From positions 158,601 to 222,600 of the forward strand of contig NZ_LT635548.1 of the NCBI RefSeq assembly GCF_900120155.1: a DNA stretch of 64,000 nt, given 5' to 3'. The notes beneath the pieces were generated by a model. That model saw nothing but the letters and a program-made list of their open reading frames with translations, searched no databases and was not told the origin of the DNA. Position numbers and translations under genes: made by a program. Shown here piece after piece: positions 1-7,474 of this stretch. Positions within the stretch are counted from its first letter, which is position 1. Each line of letters begins with the position of its first letter. Source of the DNA: Clostridium sp. Marseille-P3244. Lineage in GTDB: Bacteria > Bacillota > Clostridia > Lachnospirales > Lachnospiraceae.

Positions 1-516
1 CAGCTCAACATCCTGAGTTACGCCTTTCTCTGCTTTCATCTTATCGATGAGCTCTTCGAAGTATTTCTTTCCTACTTCCATAACTACATCTGAATACATC
101 TGGATGAATCTTCTGTAGCAGTCCCAGGCCCAGCGCGGATTTCCTGACGCAGCTGCCAGAGCCTCCACAACTTCCTCGTTCAGACCAAGGTTCAGGATCG
201 TGTCCATCATACCAGGCATGGAAGCTCTCGCGCCGGAACGTACAGAAACGAGAAGCGGATTCTCCTTGTCTCCAAATTTCTTCCCCGTGATCTCTTCCAG
301 TTTTGCCATAGCGTCCATGATCTGGCTCATGATCTCGTCATTGATCTGTCTGCCATCCTCATAGTACTGAGTACAAGCCTCTGTCGTAACAGTGAATCCC
401 TGCGGAACCGGGAGTCCCAGGCCTGTCATCTCTGCAAGGTTGGCGCCTTTTCCGCCAAGAAGGTTCCTCATTGTAGCGTTACCTTCTGTGAACATATAAA
501 CCCATTTTGTTGCCAT
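1..516 (-). CDS. ppdK: Pyruvate, phosphate dikinase, N-terminal part (cut by window edge)
   Basis: The 172 visible codons match the N-terminal nucleotide-binding domain of pyruvate phosphate dikinase, which interconverts pyruvate, ATP and Pi with PEP, AMP and PPi in the cytoplasm. The glycine-rich [10 protein letters not shown] stretch (about residues 22-31) and the SVRSGA motif (about 90) are typical. The protein starts MATKWVYMF at an ATG preceded by a GAGGAGG ribosome site around 527-533. The family is usually about 870-880 residues, so most of the protein lies left of the window. It has its own promoter at 574-602 and is read away from the lipoprotein gene next to it on the same strand. 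Confidence 0.95.
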   Translation of the reverse strand, partial: MATKWVYMFTEGNATMRNLLGGKGANLAEMTGLGLPVPQGFTVTTEACTQYYEDGRQINDEIMSQIMDAMAKLEEITGKKFGDKENPLLVSVRSGARASMPGMMDTILNLGLNEEVVEALAAASGNPRWAWDCYRRFIQMYSDVVMEVGKKYFEELIDKMKAEKGVTQDVEL

Positions 517-573
517 GTTCCAATGACCTCCTCAAATAATTTGCAAATATTTCTGCAATAATTCGCATATAAT

Positions 574-602
574 ATTCTAATGGTTTTGGGGGGCTCCGTC
601 AA
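574..602 (-). promoter_or_regulatory. Sigma-A type promoter for ppdK
   Basis: On the minus strand TTGACG (597-602) and TAGAAT (574-579) are separated by exactly 17 bases, about 60 bases upstream of the ppdK start. This is prediction from sequence only. Confidence 0.65.
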
Positions 603-629
603 GCGTTTTATAGGGAAAGATGCGGAATA

Positions 630-1085
630 TCACTCGATCGTCCAGCCCGCGCTTTCCAGATTTTCTGTGGTCGCTTTCAGAGAGAGCTGGGTAAGGTTTT
701 CATTGTCCACCGGAAGCAGCCCCTGCTCGATCACCGCTTTCAAAGTATCTCCTTCTGTGGGGATAACGATTTGCTCTACAAGCTGCCCGTCCTGTTCCTC
801 GCAGCTGTATTCCACACCCTCCAGATCGTTGTAGATATCTTCGGCAGATTCCACCGTGGTCGTGACTGCCTCGATCTGTTCCTCAGTAAATCCTTCCAGA
901 TCGATCGTTGACTCCTGGGTGATCCTTGTTACCGTGTCACCCTTTGCGTCAAAAGTCATGGTCACGGTCACTCCATTCTGTTCCATTGTGGCCACAGCGG
1001 CCCCTTGAACCTCTTTTTCTCCGCCGCAAGCTGTCATTCCCAGCGCGGCAGCACCCGTTAAAAGTGCACATAACAGTTTTTTCAT
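630..1085 (-). CDS. YehR-like lipoprotein (DUF1307 family)
   Basis: A 151-residue secreted lipoprotein. It begins MKKLLCALL, with a hydrophobic signal peptide and a lipobox ending in MTAC (Cys20), so it should be lipid-anchored to the outer face of the membrane. The mature part, with its NGVTVTMTFDAKGD and TRITQ segments followed by an acidic region, resembles the DUF1307/YehR family, whose function is unknown. The ATG at 1085 is preferred over an upstream in-frame start because it follows a GGGAGAA ribosome site and puts the signal peptide at the N-terminus. It stands alone between ppdK and the aminopeptidase gene. The 149 bases upstream show nothing definite. Confidence 0.8.
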   Translation of the reverse strand: MKKLLCALLTGAAALGMTACGGEKEVQGAAVATMEQNGVTVTMTFDAKGDTVTRITQESTIDLEGFTEEQIEAVTTTVESAEDIYNDLEGVEYSCEEQDGQLVEQIVIPTEGDTLKAVIEQGLLPVDNENLTQLSLKATTENLESAGWTIE

Positions 1086-1234
1086 AAGCTTTTCTCCCTT
1101 TCTTTGTTTTTGACACAACTGTTATGGGTATCATATCACGCTTTCTTGCGGCGGAGCAATGTTTTCCATCCCTGCCGAAAATTTTCAGCGATATCTACAA
1201 TATCCTTTATAAACTGCCTGCTCATTCAAAATTC

Positions 1235-2683
1235 TCACATCTTGAGAAATGCCCGGTAGCCCTTTACCGCTTCATAAACATCCGCCTTGCTGGATACCTC
1301 GTAGGGAGCATGCATATTCAGAACGGCAACTCCGCTGTCGATCACTTCCATACCGTAATTTGCCATAATATAGGCGATGGTTCCGCCGCCGCCCAGGTCC
1401 ACACGGCCCAGTTCTGCGAACTGATAGGCAACCTGCGCGTCATCCATGGCCTTACGCAGAGCAGCGATGTATTCCGCATTCGCGTCATTTGATCCGGATT
1501 TCCCCCTGCTTCCTGTAAATTTATTAAATGTGATCCCGCCTGCCAGAAATGCAGAACTTCGTTTTTCAAACGCTTCCGCGAACATCGGATCAAAGGCCGC
1601 GCTTACATCTGATGAGAGCATCCTGGAATTCATGAGCGCTCTCCTGACCTTCAGCTCCGATTCCCCTTCTGTCGCGGCCACCAGCTCTGCCACAATATTT
1701 TCAAAAAAGCGAGAATGCATGCCGGTCGCTCCCACACTGCCGATCTCTTCCTTGTCGACCAGAAGACAGCACCCTGTCCTTTTCGCCTCCGTCACGTCCA
1801 GCATAGCAAAAAGCGACGTAAACGCGCACACTCTGTCGTCTTGTCCGTAGGAAAGAATCATGCTCCGGTCAAGTCCACAGTCTCGGGCTTTCCCGGCAGG
1901 AACAATCTCCAGTTCCGCAGAGGTAAAATCCTCCTCTTCCATACCATATTTTTCTTTCAAAAGCCGCAGAACATTCGCCTTGACTGCGTCTTTCTGTTCC
2001 CCGCGCACAGCGTCTCCGTCATCCGCCGGTGAATCACTGTCTTTCCCCTCCGTATTTATCTCATCCAGCACTGCGTCTATGGGACGATTACCGATCAGAA
2101 GATCCAGTTTTTCTCCATCGATGACTTTCGATGCCTTTTTCTCCAGCTGCTCCTGGGCCAGATGGACCAGAAGATCTGTGATCACAAATACCGGATCACC
2201 TGCATCCTCACCGATATTTACTTTTACCACCGTTCCATCCTTCTTCACGATAACTCCATGCAAAGAAAGCGGCTGTGCCACCCACTGGTATTTCTTGATC
2301 CCTCCATAATAATGAGTATCCAGATAAGAAAAGCCTTCATTCTCATAAAGCGGATTCTGCTTCACATCAACACGGGGCGAATCAATATGAGCTCCCAGAA
2401 TATTCATTCCAGCCGAGATCGGTTCTTCCCCGATCCGGAATAAAGCCAGCATTTTGTCCATATTCACAGCATAGACTCTGTCGCCCGCTTTCAGCTTCTT
2501 CTCAGACGAGAGTATCTCCTCCAGGCTTTGATATCCGGCTTCCTCCGCCATACGGATACCCAGTTCCACACATTCCCGTTCCGTCTTACCCGCATCCAGG
2601 CATGCTTTGTATTTCTCATTAATCCTGTCCAGTTCCATCAGCTGCTCTTTATTGTATGTGTTCCAAATATTCTTTCTCTCCAT
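1235..2683 (-). CDS. M18 family aminopeptidase
   Basis: A cytoplasmic zinc aminopeptidase of 482 residues, the usual length for the bacterial M18 (aspartyl aminopeptidase / Lap4) family. The metal-site motif GAHIDSPR (His99, Asp101) is intact, as are the DKEEIGS segment near residue 310 and the C-terminal NMHAPYEVSSKAD with its ligand histidine. It removes N-terminal residues from peptides; the exact specificity is not visible. The ATG at 2683 follows an AAAGGTGG ribosome site. The inverted repeat of the RAYT element begins only 18 bases upstream (2701), so the element probably sits in this gene's original upstream region and may alter its expression. Confidence 0.9.
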   Translation of the reverse strand: MERKNIWNTYNKEQLMELDRINEKYKACLDAGKTERECVELGIRMAEEAGYQSLEEILSSEKKLKAGDRVYAVNMDKMLALFRIGEEPISAGMNILGAHIDSPRVDVKQNPLYENEGFSYLDTHYYGGIKKYQWVAQPLSLHGVIVKKDGTVVKVNIGEDAGDPVFVITDLLVHLAQEQLEKKASKVIDGEKLDLLIGNRPIDAVLDEINTEGKDSDSPADDGDAVRGEQKDAVKANVLRLLKEKYGMEEEDFTSAELEIVPAGKARDCGLDRSMILSYGQDDRVCAFTSLFAMLDVTEAKRTGCCLLVDKEEIGSVGATGMHSRFFENIVAELVAATEGESELKVRRALMNSRMLSSDVSAAFDPMFAEAFEKRSSAFLAGGITFNKFTGSRGKSGSNDANAEYIAALRKAMDDAQVAYQFAELGRVDLGGGGTIAYIMANYGMEVIDSGVAVLNMHAPYEVSSKADVYEAVKGYRAFLKM

Positions 2684-2700
2684 TGCATGTCCACCTTTCT

Positions 2701-2782
2701 AATCGGGGACGTAGTAAAATTGAATTTGACTACGTCCCCGATTGAAAATAACTACGTCCCAAATTGAATTTTACCCTGTCCC
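2701..2782. repeat. Left inverted repeat of RAYT element, with REP-like palindrome
   Basis: Contains a near-perfect palindrome (2701-2743) with arms AATCGGGGACGTAGT and ACTACGTCCCCGATT, followed by a second ACTACGTCCC and a terminal ACCCTGTCCC. The reverse complement matches 3580-3660 almost base for base, so the RAYT gene is enclosed by about 82-base inverted repeats. Confidence 0.85.
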
Positions 2783-2789
2783 TTTTTAT

Positions 2790-3557
2790 CTATTTTTCAA
2801 TTATACAACTTTTTATACACCGATACAATCGCTCAGATCTCGCCTTTGATATATTCAGCTCTTTCTGAAGTTTTTCTTTATATCGACATCTCATCTCAAA
2901 ATTTTCAATCACTTCCCGTGGCTCTTCAAAACCATTTAAACGGGCTTCCCGCTCCAGAATACTCAAAGCCACCTTGACAAGCTGTCCGTCCACTTCTTCT
3001 GGTATATCAATAAAAATCTGCCTTTGTGTTTTTGTATGGGATTCAAGAAATTCTTCAAAACATGTAAATTCTGACCTGTAAATTTTCAACGCTTTTGGTG
3101 ATATTATCCGACATTTCCCCGCTTCGTATTCTTTAAGACTAGAAAAATTGTAATTCAGCGGGGTTTTCGCAATATTTGCATTCACAGGATTCATATGGAT
3201 ATATCTGATACAATTCCAAAAATATTGTTCAGTCTCCACACATTCACTTTTAAATCTGTCCTGAAAAACATGCCCGTTTCGATTGTGTTTAAAATTGTAA
3301 TATTCTGCAAATTCTGCCAAGACAATGGCTAAATAGTGAGATAAGAGTTTTAGATCAACACGAATCAGAATATGAAAATGCGTCGACATAATAACATACG
3401 CATATATTTCAATATCATGATCTTTAAGATGCTTCAAAAGAATTCTGATAAAATTGTTCTTTTCTCTTTTTTGTTTAAAAATAGGCTCCCTGTTAATCCC
3501 TCGTGCTATCACATGATATACATCTGTGCTGCTCCTCTTGCGCGCAGTCCGCGGCAT
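2790..3557 (-). CDS. REP-associated tyrosine transposase (RAYT, Y1/HUH family)
   Basis: A 255-residue single-strand DNA transposase-like protein of the IS200/RAYT group. It has the HUH-type motif His60-Phe-His62 (MSTHFHILI) and the candidate nucleophile Tyr119 in the RYIHMNPV motif, both typical of the family. The last 80 or so residues form an extra helical region of the DnaA-C-terminal-like type seen in Firmicute RAYTs. The ATG at 3557 (MPRTARKRSS) is chosen because a longer reading frame would run into the flanking repeat. The gene lies alone between glyQS and the aminopeptidase, enclosed by inverted repeats that carry REP-like palindromes, which are the expected substrates for this enzyme class. 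Confidence 0.92.
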   Translation of the reverse strand: MPRTARKRSSTDVYHVIARGINREPIFKQKREKNNFIRILLKHLKDHDIEIYAYVIMSTHFHILIRVDLKLLSHYLAIVLAEFAEYYNFKHNRNGHVFQDRFKSECVETEQYFWNCIRYIHMNPVNANIAKTPLNYNFSSLKEYEAGKCRIISPKALKIYRSEFTCFEEFLESHTKTQRQIFIDIPEEVDGQLVKVALSILEREARLNGFEEPREVIENFEMRCRYKEKLQKELNISKARSERLYRCIKSCIIEK

Positions 3558-3579
3558 CCTTTCACCCCTTTCATAATTT

Positions 3580-3660
3580 GGGACAGGGTAAAATTCAATT
3601 TGGGACGTAGTCATTTTTGATTTGGGACGTAGTAAAACTGAATTTTACTACGTCCCCGAA
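3580..3660. repeat. Right inverted repeat of RAYT element
   Basis: Reads GGGACAGGGTAAAATTC, then GGGACGTAGTCATTTTTG, then a hairpin made of GGGACGTAGTAAAACTG and TTTTACTACGTCCCC. It is the inverted copy of 2701-2782. It ends two bases from the glyQS stop codon (3663-3665), so the hairpin may also protect or end the glyQS transcript. Confidence 0.85.
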
Positions 3661-3662
3661 TA

Positions 3663-5063
3663 TTACCATTCGAATTTTTTTTCGAAATAGGCCTTCAGAT
3701 CTTCTATCTGAATCCTCTCCTGTTCCATTGTGTCACGGTCACGCACCGTAACAGCCCCGTCTTCTTCCGAGTCAAAATCGTAGGTCACGCAGTATGGAGT
3801 TCCGATCTCGTCCTGACGGCGGTAGCGTTTTCCGATATTGCCGCGGTCATCGAATTCACAGTTGTAATATTTGCTCAGCTCCATATAGATCTTTTCCGCT
3901 CCTTCATTCAGCTTTTTGGACAAAGGCAGAACTCCGATCTTGACCGGTGCCAGAGTAGGATGGAAATGAAGCACGGTACGCATATCCGGCTTCTCTTCTG
4001 TCCCGATATTCTCCTCGTCATAGGCGCTGCATAAAAATGCCAGCACCATTCGGTCCGCACCCAGCGACGGTTCAATCACGTACGGAATATATTTTTCTTT
4101 TGCTTCATCATCGAAATACGTCAGATCCTGTCCTGACACATTCTGATGCTGAGTCAGGTCATAGTCTGTGCGGTCCGCGATGCCCCACAGCTCACCCCAT
4201 CCGAACGGGAACAGGAATTCCACATCGGTCGTAGCTTTGCTGTAGAATGACAGTTCTTCTTTATCATGATCGCGGTAACGGACTTCGTCCTCTTTCAGTC
4301 CCAGGGAGGAAAGCCAGTTCAGGCAGAAACTCTTCCAATAATCGAACCACTCAAGATCTGTATCCGGCTTACAGAAGAATTCCAGTTCCATCTGCTCAAA
4401 CTCCCTTGTCCGGAATGTAAAGTTGCCCGGCGTGATCTCATTGCGGAAAGATTTGCCGATCTGCGCAATGCCGAAGGGCAGTTTTTTTCTGGATGTACGC
4501 TGTACATTCTTAAAATTTACAAAAATGCCCTGCGCTGTTTCAGGCCTTAAATATACAACATTCTTGGCGTCTTCTGTCACACCCTGGAATGTCTTGAACA
4601 TCAGGTTGAACTGACGGATGTCCGTGAAATTGTGTTTGCCGCAGGTGGGGCAGGGTATCTGATGTTCCTCGATAAATGCGGTCATCTGTTCCTGTGACCA
4701 GCCGTCTACAGAACCATCCAGATGAATCTCTTTTTCCTCGCAGTAATCTTCGATCAGCTTATCCGCACGGAAACGCTCATGGCATTCTTTGCAGTCCATC
4801 AGAGGATCGCTGAAGCCTCCAAGATGTCCCGATGCCACCCAGGTCTGGGGATTCATCAGAATCGCACAGTCCACGCCTACATTGTAGGGATTTTCCTGCA
4901 CGAATTTTTTCCACCATGCTTTCTTCACATTATTCTTCAGCTCTACGCCAAGATTGCCGTAATCCCACGTATTCGCAAGGCCGCCGTAGATTTCGGAGCC
5001 CGGATATACGAACCCCCTTGACTTGGCCAGCGCTACGATCTTATCCATTGTCTTTTCAACCAT
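3663..5063 (-). CDS. glyQS: Glycyl-tRNA synthetase (single-chain alpha2 type)
   Basis: Class II synthetase that charges tRNA-Gly, 466 residues. Motif 2 ([19 protein letters not shown], about residues 205-225), a zinc-binding region with CKECHERF and CPTCGKHNF, and the C-terminal anticodon-binding domain are all visible. This is the eukaryote/archaea-like homodimeric form common in Firmicutes, not the alpha2beta2 form. I place the start at the ATG at 5063 ([10 protein letters not shown]) because GAGGAAC lies 8 bases upstream; another ATG at 5078 has a weaker site. It follows recO by about 70 bases, so co-transcription is likely. No T-box leader fits in that gap. Confidence 0.95.
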   Translation of the reverse strand: MVEKTMDKIVALAKSRGFVYPGSEIYGGLANTWDYGNLGVELKNNVKKAWWKKFVQENPYNVGVDCAILMNPQTWVASGHLGGFSDPLMDCKECHERFRADKLIEDYCEEKEIHLDGSVDGWSQEQMTAFIEEHQIPCPTCGKHNFTDIRQFNLMFKTFQGVTEDAKNVVYLRPETAQGIFVNFKNVQRTSRKKLPFGIAQIGKSFRNEITPGNFTFRTREFEQMELEFFCKPDTDLEWFDYWKSFCLNWLSSLGLKEDEVRYRDHDKEELSFYSKATTDVEFLFPFGWGELWGIADRTDYDLTQHQNVSGQDLTYFDDEAKEKYIPYVIEPSLGADRMVLAFLCSAYDEENIGTEEKPDMRTVLHFHPTLAPVKIGVLPLSKKLNEGAEKIYMELSKYYNCEFDDRGNIGKRYRRQDEIGTPYCVTYDFDSEEDGAVTVRDRDTMEQERIQIEDLKAYFEKKFEW

Positions 5064-5132
5064 ATCTGTGTTCCTCACATTCTTTTTTCAGTCGGTTCCT
5101 ATTATAACGGGTATACCCAGAATTTTCAAGGG

Positions 5133-5873
5133 CTACAGCAATGTCTCCAGTATCTCAAGAGACTTGAATCTCCTCCCTACATTTACCTCCATAAGTCTGC
5201 TCATTACCTTGCCTAATTCTCCAAGCACTTTGTCTGTCACTGTAAATGTATACAACTTCTCTATACTGCTGGATTCTATATATTGCATGCTATATAAAGT
5301 CGAATTATCAAGGATCATTCCGTCAATGACACCTTGGCCGCATTCCCCGCACACCAGCCCTCCCCTAGCCGGACTAAACACCGCAGGCTTGTCCCGATTC
5401 CCGCAGATAACACACTGAAAGACCTGGGGCGCCTGCCCATTAACAGTCAGAGCTTTCAGTTCAAATATGTAGCGGATCAGCTGATCTGGTATGTGTGGAT
5501 TTGTAAGAGCACGGAGTGTCTGGTACAGAAGCCGGAGCATCTCCCGCTCATCATTGGCCTCCTTGGTATAATAATCTGCAAACTCCAGAAAATAGAATCC
5601 ATAGTAAGCTCCGATCATATCCTCCCTCAGTTCTGCAAAATAGTTGGTAATGCTGGCGGACTGGATTGTATAGGACGTCCGCCCCGCATACATGGTAAAT
5701 TCGCCGAACGAGAAAGGGTTGACAGCGCCCACGAGGGGGCTGTTCGGCCGCCTTGCTCCTCTGGCAAACGCTGAGATCTTTCCCTGTTCTTTTGTAAGGA
5801 TGACCACACGTCGGTCATATTCTCCTACCGGCATGGTCGAGAGTACCATGCCGGTCAGTACGATCTGATTCAC
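5133..5873 (-). CDS. recO: DNA repair protein RecO
   Basis: Loads RecA on SSB-coated DNA together with RecR. The 246-residue product starts VNQIVLTGMVLSTMPVGEYDR, which aligns with the RecO OB-fold start. The zinc-finger cysteines (CVICGN around residue 155 and CGECGQ around 180) are present. I choose the GTG at 5873 because AGAAAGGA sits just upstream and an upstream in-frame ATG at 5999 would add 42 non-conserved residues inside the YqzL-like gene. The start overlaps the end of that gene. In related Clostridia recO follows era; here era lies 15 kb away. Confidence 0.93.
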   Translation of the reverse strand: MNQIVLTGMVLSTMPVGEYDRRVVILTKEQGKISAFARGARRPNSPLVGAVNPFSFGEFTMYAGRTSYTIQSASITNYFAELREDMIGAYYGFYFLEFADYYTKEANDEREMLRLLYQTLRALTNPHIPDQLIRYIFELKALTVNGQAPQVFQCVICGNRDKPAVFSPARGGLVCGECGQGVIDGMILDNSTLYSMQYIESSSIEKLYTFTVTDKVLGELGKVMSRLMEVNVGRRFKSLEILETLL

Positions 5874-6099
5874 ATGATTCCTTTCTGCCAGACCACAGCT
5901 TTTCCGTTCTAATATCTTTGCGGTCTGCGCTGATGTAATTACTGTCATTGAGCGGCCTGCCGGACGGCCTTTCATTCCCTGATCCGTTATTTCCGGCAAC
6001 TGTATCGCTCTGATGCTCGTTCAAACTGCTGTTTTTATAATTCAGATAGTCATCGATCTTACCTGTCATCATAAACTGCTCCCAGTATGTCTCTTTCAT
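5815..6099 (-). CDS. YqzL-like small protein upstream of recO
   Basis: A 94-residue protein whose first 22 residues (METYWEQF-like start, then MMTGKIDDYLNYK) resemble the short YqzL family often found just before recO in Firmicutes. The remainder is polar and low in recognisable structure. The ATG at 6099 follows an AGAGGTG ribosome site. Its 3' end overlaps the recO start by 59 bases, so the two may be translationally coupled. Function unknown. The conserved position beside recO is the best support that it is real. Confidence 0.65.
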   Translation of the reverse strand: MKETYWEQFMMTGKIDDYLNYKNSSLNEHQSDTVAGNNGSGNERPSGRPLNDSNYISADRKDIRTEKLWSGRKESCESDRTDRHGTLDHAGRRI

Positions 6100-6263
6100 C
6101 GGCGCACCTCTTCTTACGTGTTTTATTTCCCTGAAGCCCGGCACTGCCAGTAACAGATCTACATTTTCCAGTTCCGTCATATTCGGCTTTGTGCTGTTAT
6201 GGGAGATATCATTTAGGTTCCCCGATTTGGACAGGCACTATACTGCATAAAAAATACCATATT

Positions 6264-6292
6264 ATTTTAACCGAAAACGCCTTGACATACAA
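6264..6292 (-). promoter_or_regulatory. Sigma-A type promoter for the yqzL-like/recO/glyQS operon
   Basis: Minus-strand TTGTAT (6287-6292), 17-base spacer, TAAAAT (6264-6269), about 165 bases upstream of the YqzL-like start. It gives recO-glyQS their own promoter now that era is not directly upstream. Confidence 0.5.
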
Positions 6293-6330
6293 TTTTTCCC
6301 CGACTATATCTTTCTCTGTTCATATACTGC

Positions 6331-6869
6331 TCAGTCAGTACAGATGTCCAGAAGCTTATAGACTCCATAGACCCCTGCCGCGATCACTGCCGCCAGACCA
6401 AGATGAATGAAAAACAGCGTGTTTTTAAAGAAAATATCCACTGCTACGCATACAAGGATAATGGCGATGAACAACACCATCCACTTTACACGAAATCCTC
6501 CGAGATCCTGAAACGCACTCCGCGTAATAAATCTGACCAGATCACTGTCAGAATGCTCAGTGCCGGCAGGATGTCCCGTGCCTGTGCCATTATTTTCTCA
6601 TGGATCTTCAATTTTGGTATTTCGTGGATTACATTGTCACAAAACGCTTGGCAATCTTCTCCGATCATCGTCCTGGCATCATCGCCCCGCCGTTCTCCGT
6701 CAATCACCATCTGAATGATATCATGACGCACTCTTTCCTGTTCATAATAGCTGATATCAGCTCCTCTGAGATATACTATAATATCTGTAAGCACGTCCTG
6801 AGATTCCCTGCTCAGTTCTTTTTCCATCTGGTTATTCTCTGCCAGCAGCTGATTTCTCCGTCTGCTCAT
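6331..6869 (-). pseudogene. DUF1048-like PadR-partner membrane protein, frameshifted
   Basis: The first frame (6869 to 6486) encodes 127 residues: a polar start (MSRRRNQLLAENNQ) and a helical domain (VYLRGADISYYEQERVRHD, then ARTMIGEDCQAFCDNVI) resembling DUF1048 proteins that accompany PadR regulators. Near 6528-6532 the natural continuation moves to another frame, reading ITRSAFQDLGGFRVKWMV then two hydrophobic segments and ending LLDICTD with TGA at 6331-6333. Restoring one base in the T-run rejoins the parts into one membrane protein of about 178 residues. It overlaps the 3' end of padR by 38 bases. Sequencing error, true decay and programmed frameshifting cannot be separated here. Confidence 0.7.
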
Positions 6870-7200
6870 CTAACATTCCCTCCATATCAAGAGCAAGTCT
6901 TTCTACTGCTCCGGTCAGTTCCCGGTAGCTCTCTAAAAAATCTCTTAATTCTGCTCTTCCCTTCTCTGTCAACATATAATATTTTCGTTTCGGTCCCAGA
7001 TCTGATTCCCGGAATACCGCAGTCACTGCCTCATTTTTCTCAAGACGCAGAAGGAGTGGATAGATTGTCCCCTCAGCAATCGTGCCAAATCCATATTGTT
7101 CCAGCCGGCGGGATATTTCATATCCGTATGTCTCCTCTCTGCTGAGAATCGCCAGCACACACCCTTCCAACGTTCCTTTGAGCATTTGCGACGGGATCAT
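6832..7200 (-). CDS. PadR family transcriptional regulator
   Basis: A 122-residue winged-helix repressor (MIPSQMLKGTLEGCVLAILS, then YGYEISRRLEQYGFG and EGTIYPLLLRLEKN), the standard PadR N-terminal domain, with a short C-terminal dimerisation helix. The ATG at 7200 follows AGGTGAAAGC and is preferred over a start nine codons upstream. It overlaps and presumably controls the DUF1048-like gene, a usual pairing. Two copies of an 11-base palindrome upstream (7214-7224 and 7239-7249) look like its own operator. The inducing signal is unknown. Confidence 0.9.
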   Translation of the reverse strand: MIPSQMLKGTLEGCVLAILSREETYGYEISRRLEQYGFGTIAEGTIYPLLLRLEKNEAVTAVFRESDLGPKRKYYMLTEKGRAELRDFLESYRELTGAVERLALDMEGMLDEQTEKSAAGRE

Positions 7201-7213
7201 GCTTTCACCTGCC

Positions 7214-7249
7214 TTGTATTGCAACATAGTTTTCTATATTGTATTACAA
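7214..7249 (-). promoter_or_regulatory. Candidate PadR operator, two TTGTA-N-TACAA palindromes
   Basis: Plus-strand TTGTATTGCAA (7214-7224) and TTGTATTACAA (7239-7249), centres 25 bases apart, immediately upstream of padR. Only the second is a perfect palindrome apart from its centre. Confidence 0.5.
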
Positions 7250-7379
7250 AGTAGCCAGCCCGTCAATCTTTCTTTCACAGTAAATCCTCCCCGTCCTCTA
7301 CTATACTCGAACAGAGCTCATACAAATACATCAGCCTTTTTCAAATAGACTTACTTATAGTGTGGTGATTTATATTTAT

Positions 7380-7418
7380 AAAAAGACTGCCGGCGCTTGC
7401 TTGCCTGCAGTCTTTTTT
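7380..7418. terminator. Rho-independent terminator, likely bidirectional
   Basis: Stem AAAAAGACTGC pairs with GCAGTCTTTTT around a 16-base loop, with A-run and T-run on either side. It lies 57 bases past the S15-hydrolase stop and ends the catabolic island transcript. Confidence 0.85.
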
Positions 7419-7474
7419 CATGGCACATATGTTACATTCAGTTTTCATTCTTCTCTTTCTTCTGAAAAAATCAG

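Noticed and set aside
5874..5999. Upstream ATG start for RecO
   Set aside because: It would add 42 residues that overlap the YqzL-like frame. The GTG at 5873 matches the family's N-terminus and has a good ribosome site.
6100..6180. 27 extra codons upstream of the YqzL-like gene
   Set aside because: The frame is open, but the AGAGGTG site and the family-like start are at 6099.
6282..6310. Plus-strand promoter TTGACA, 17 bases, TATATC
   Set aside because: The boxes look good, but no plus-strand gene or RNA structure follows and it overlaps the better-placed minus-strand promoter.
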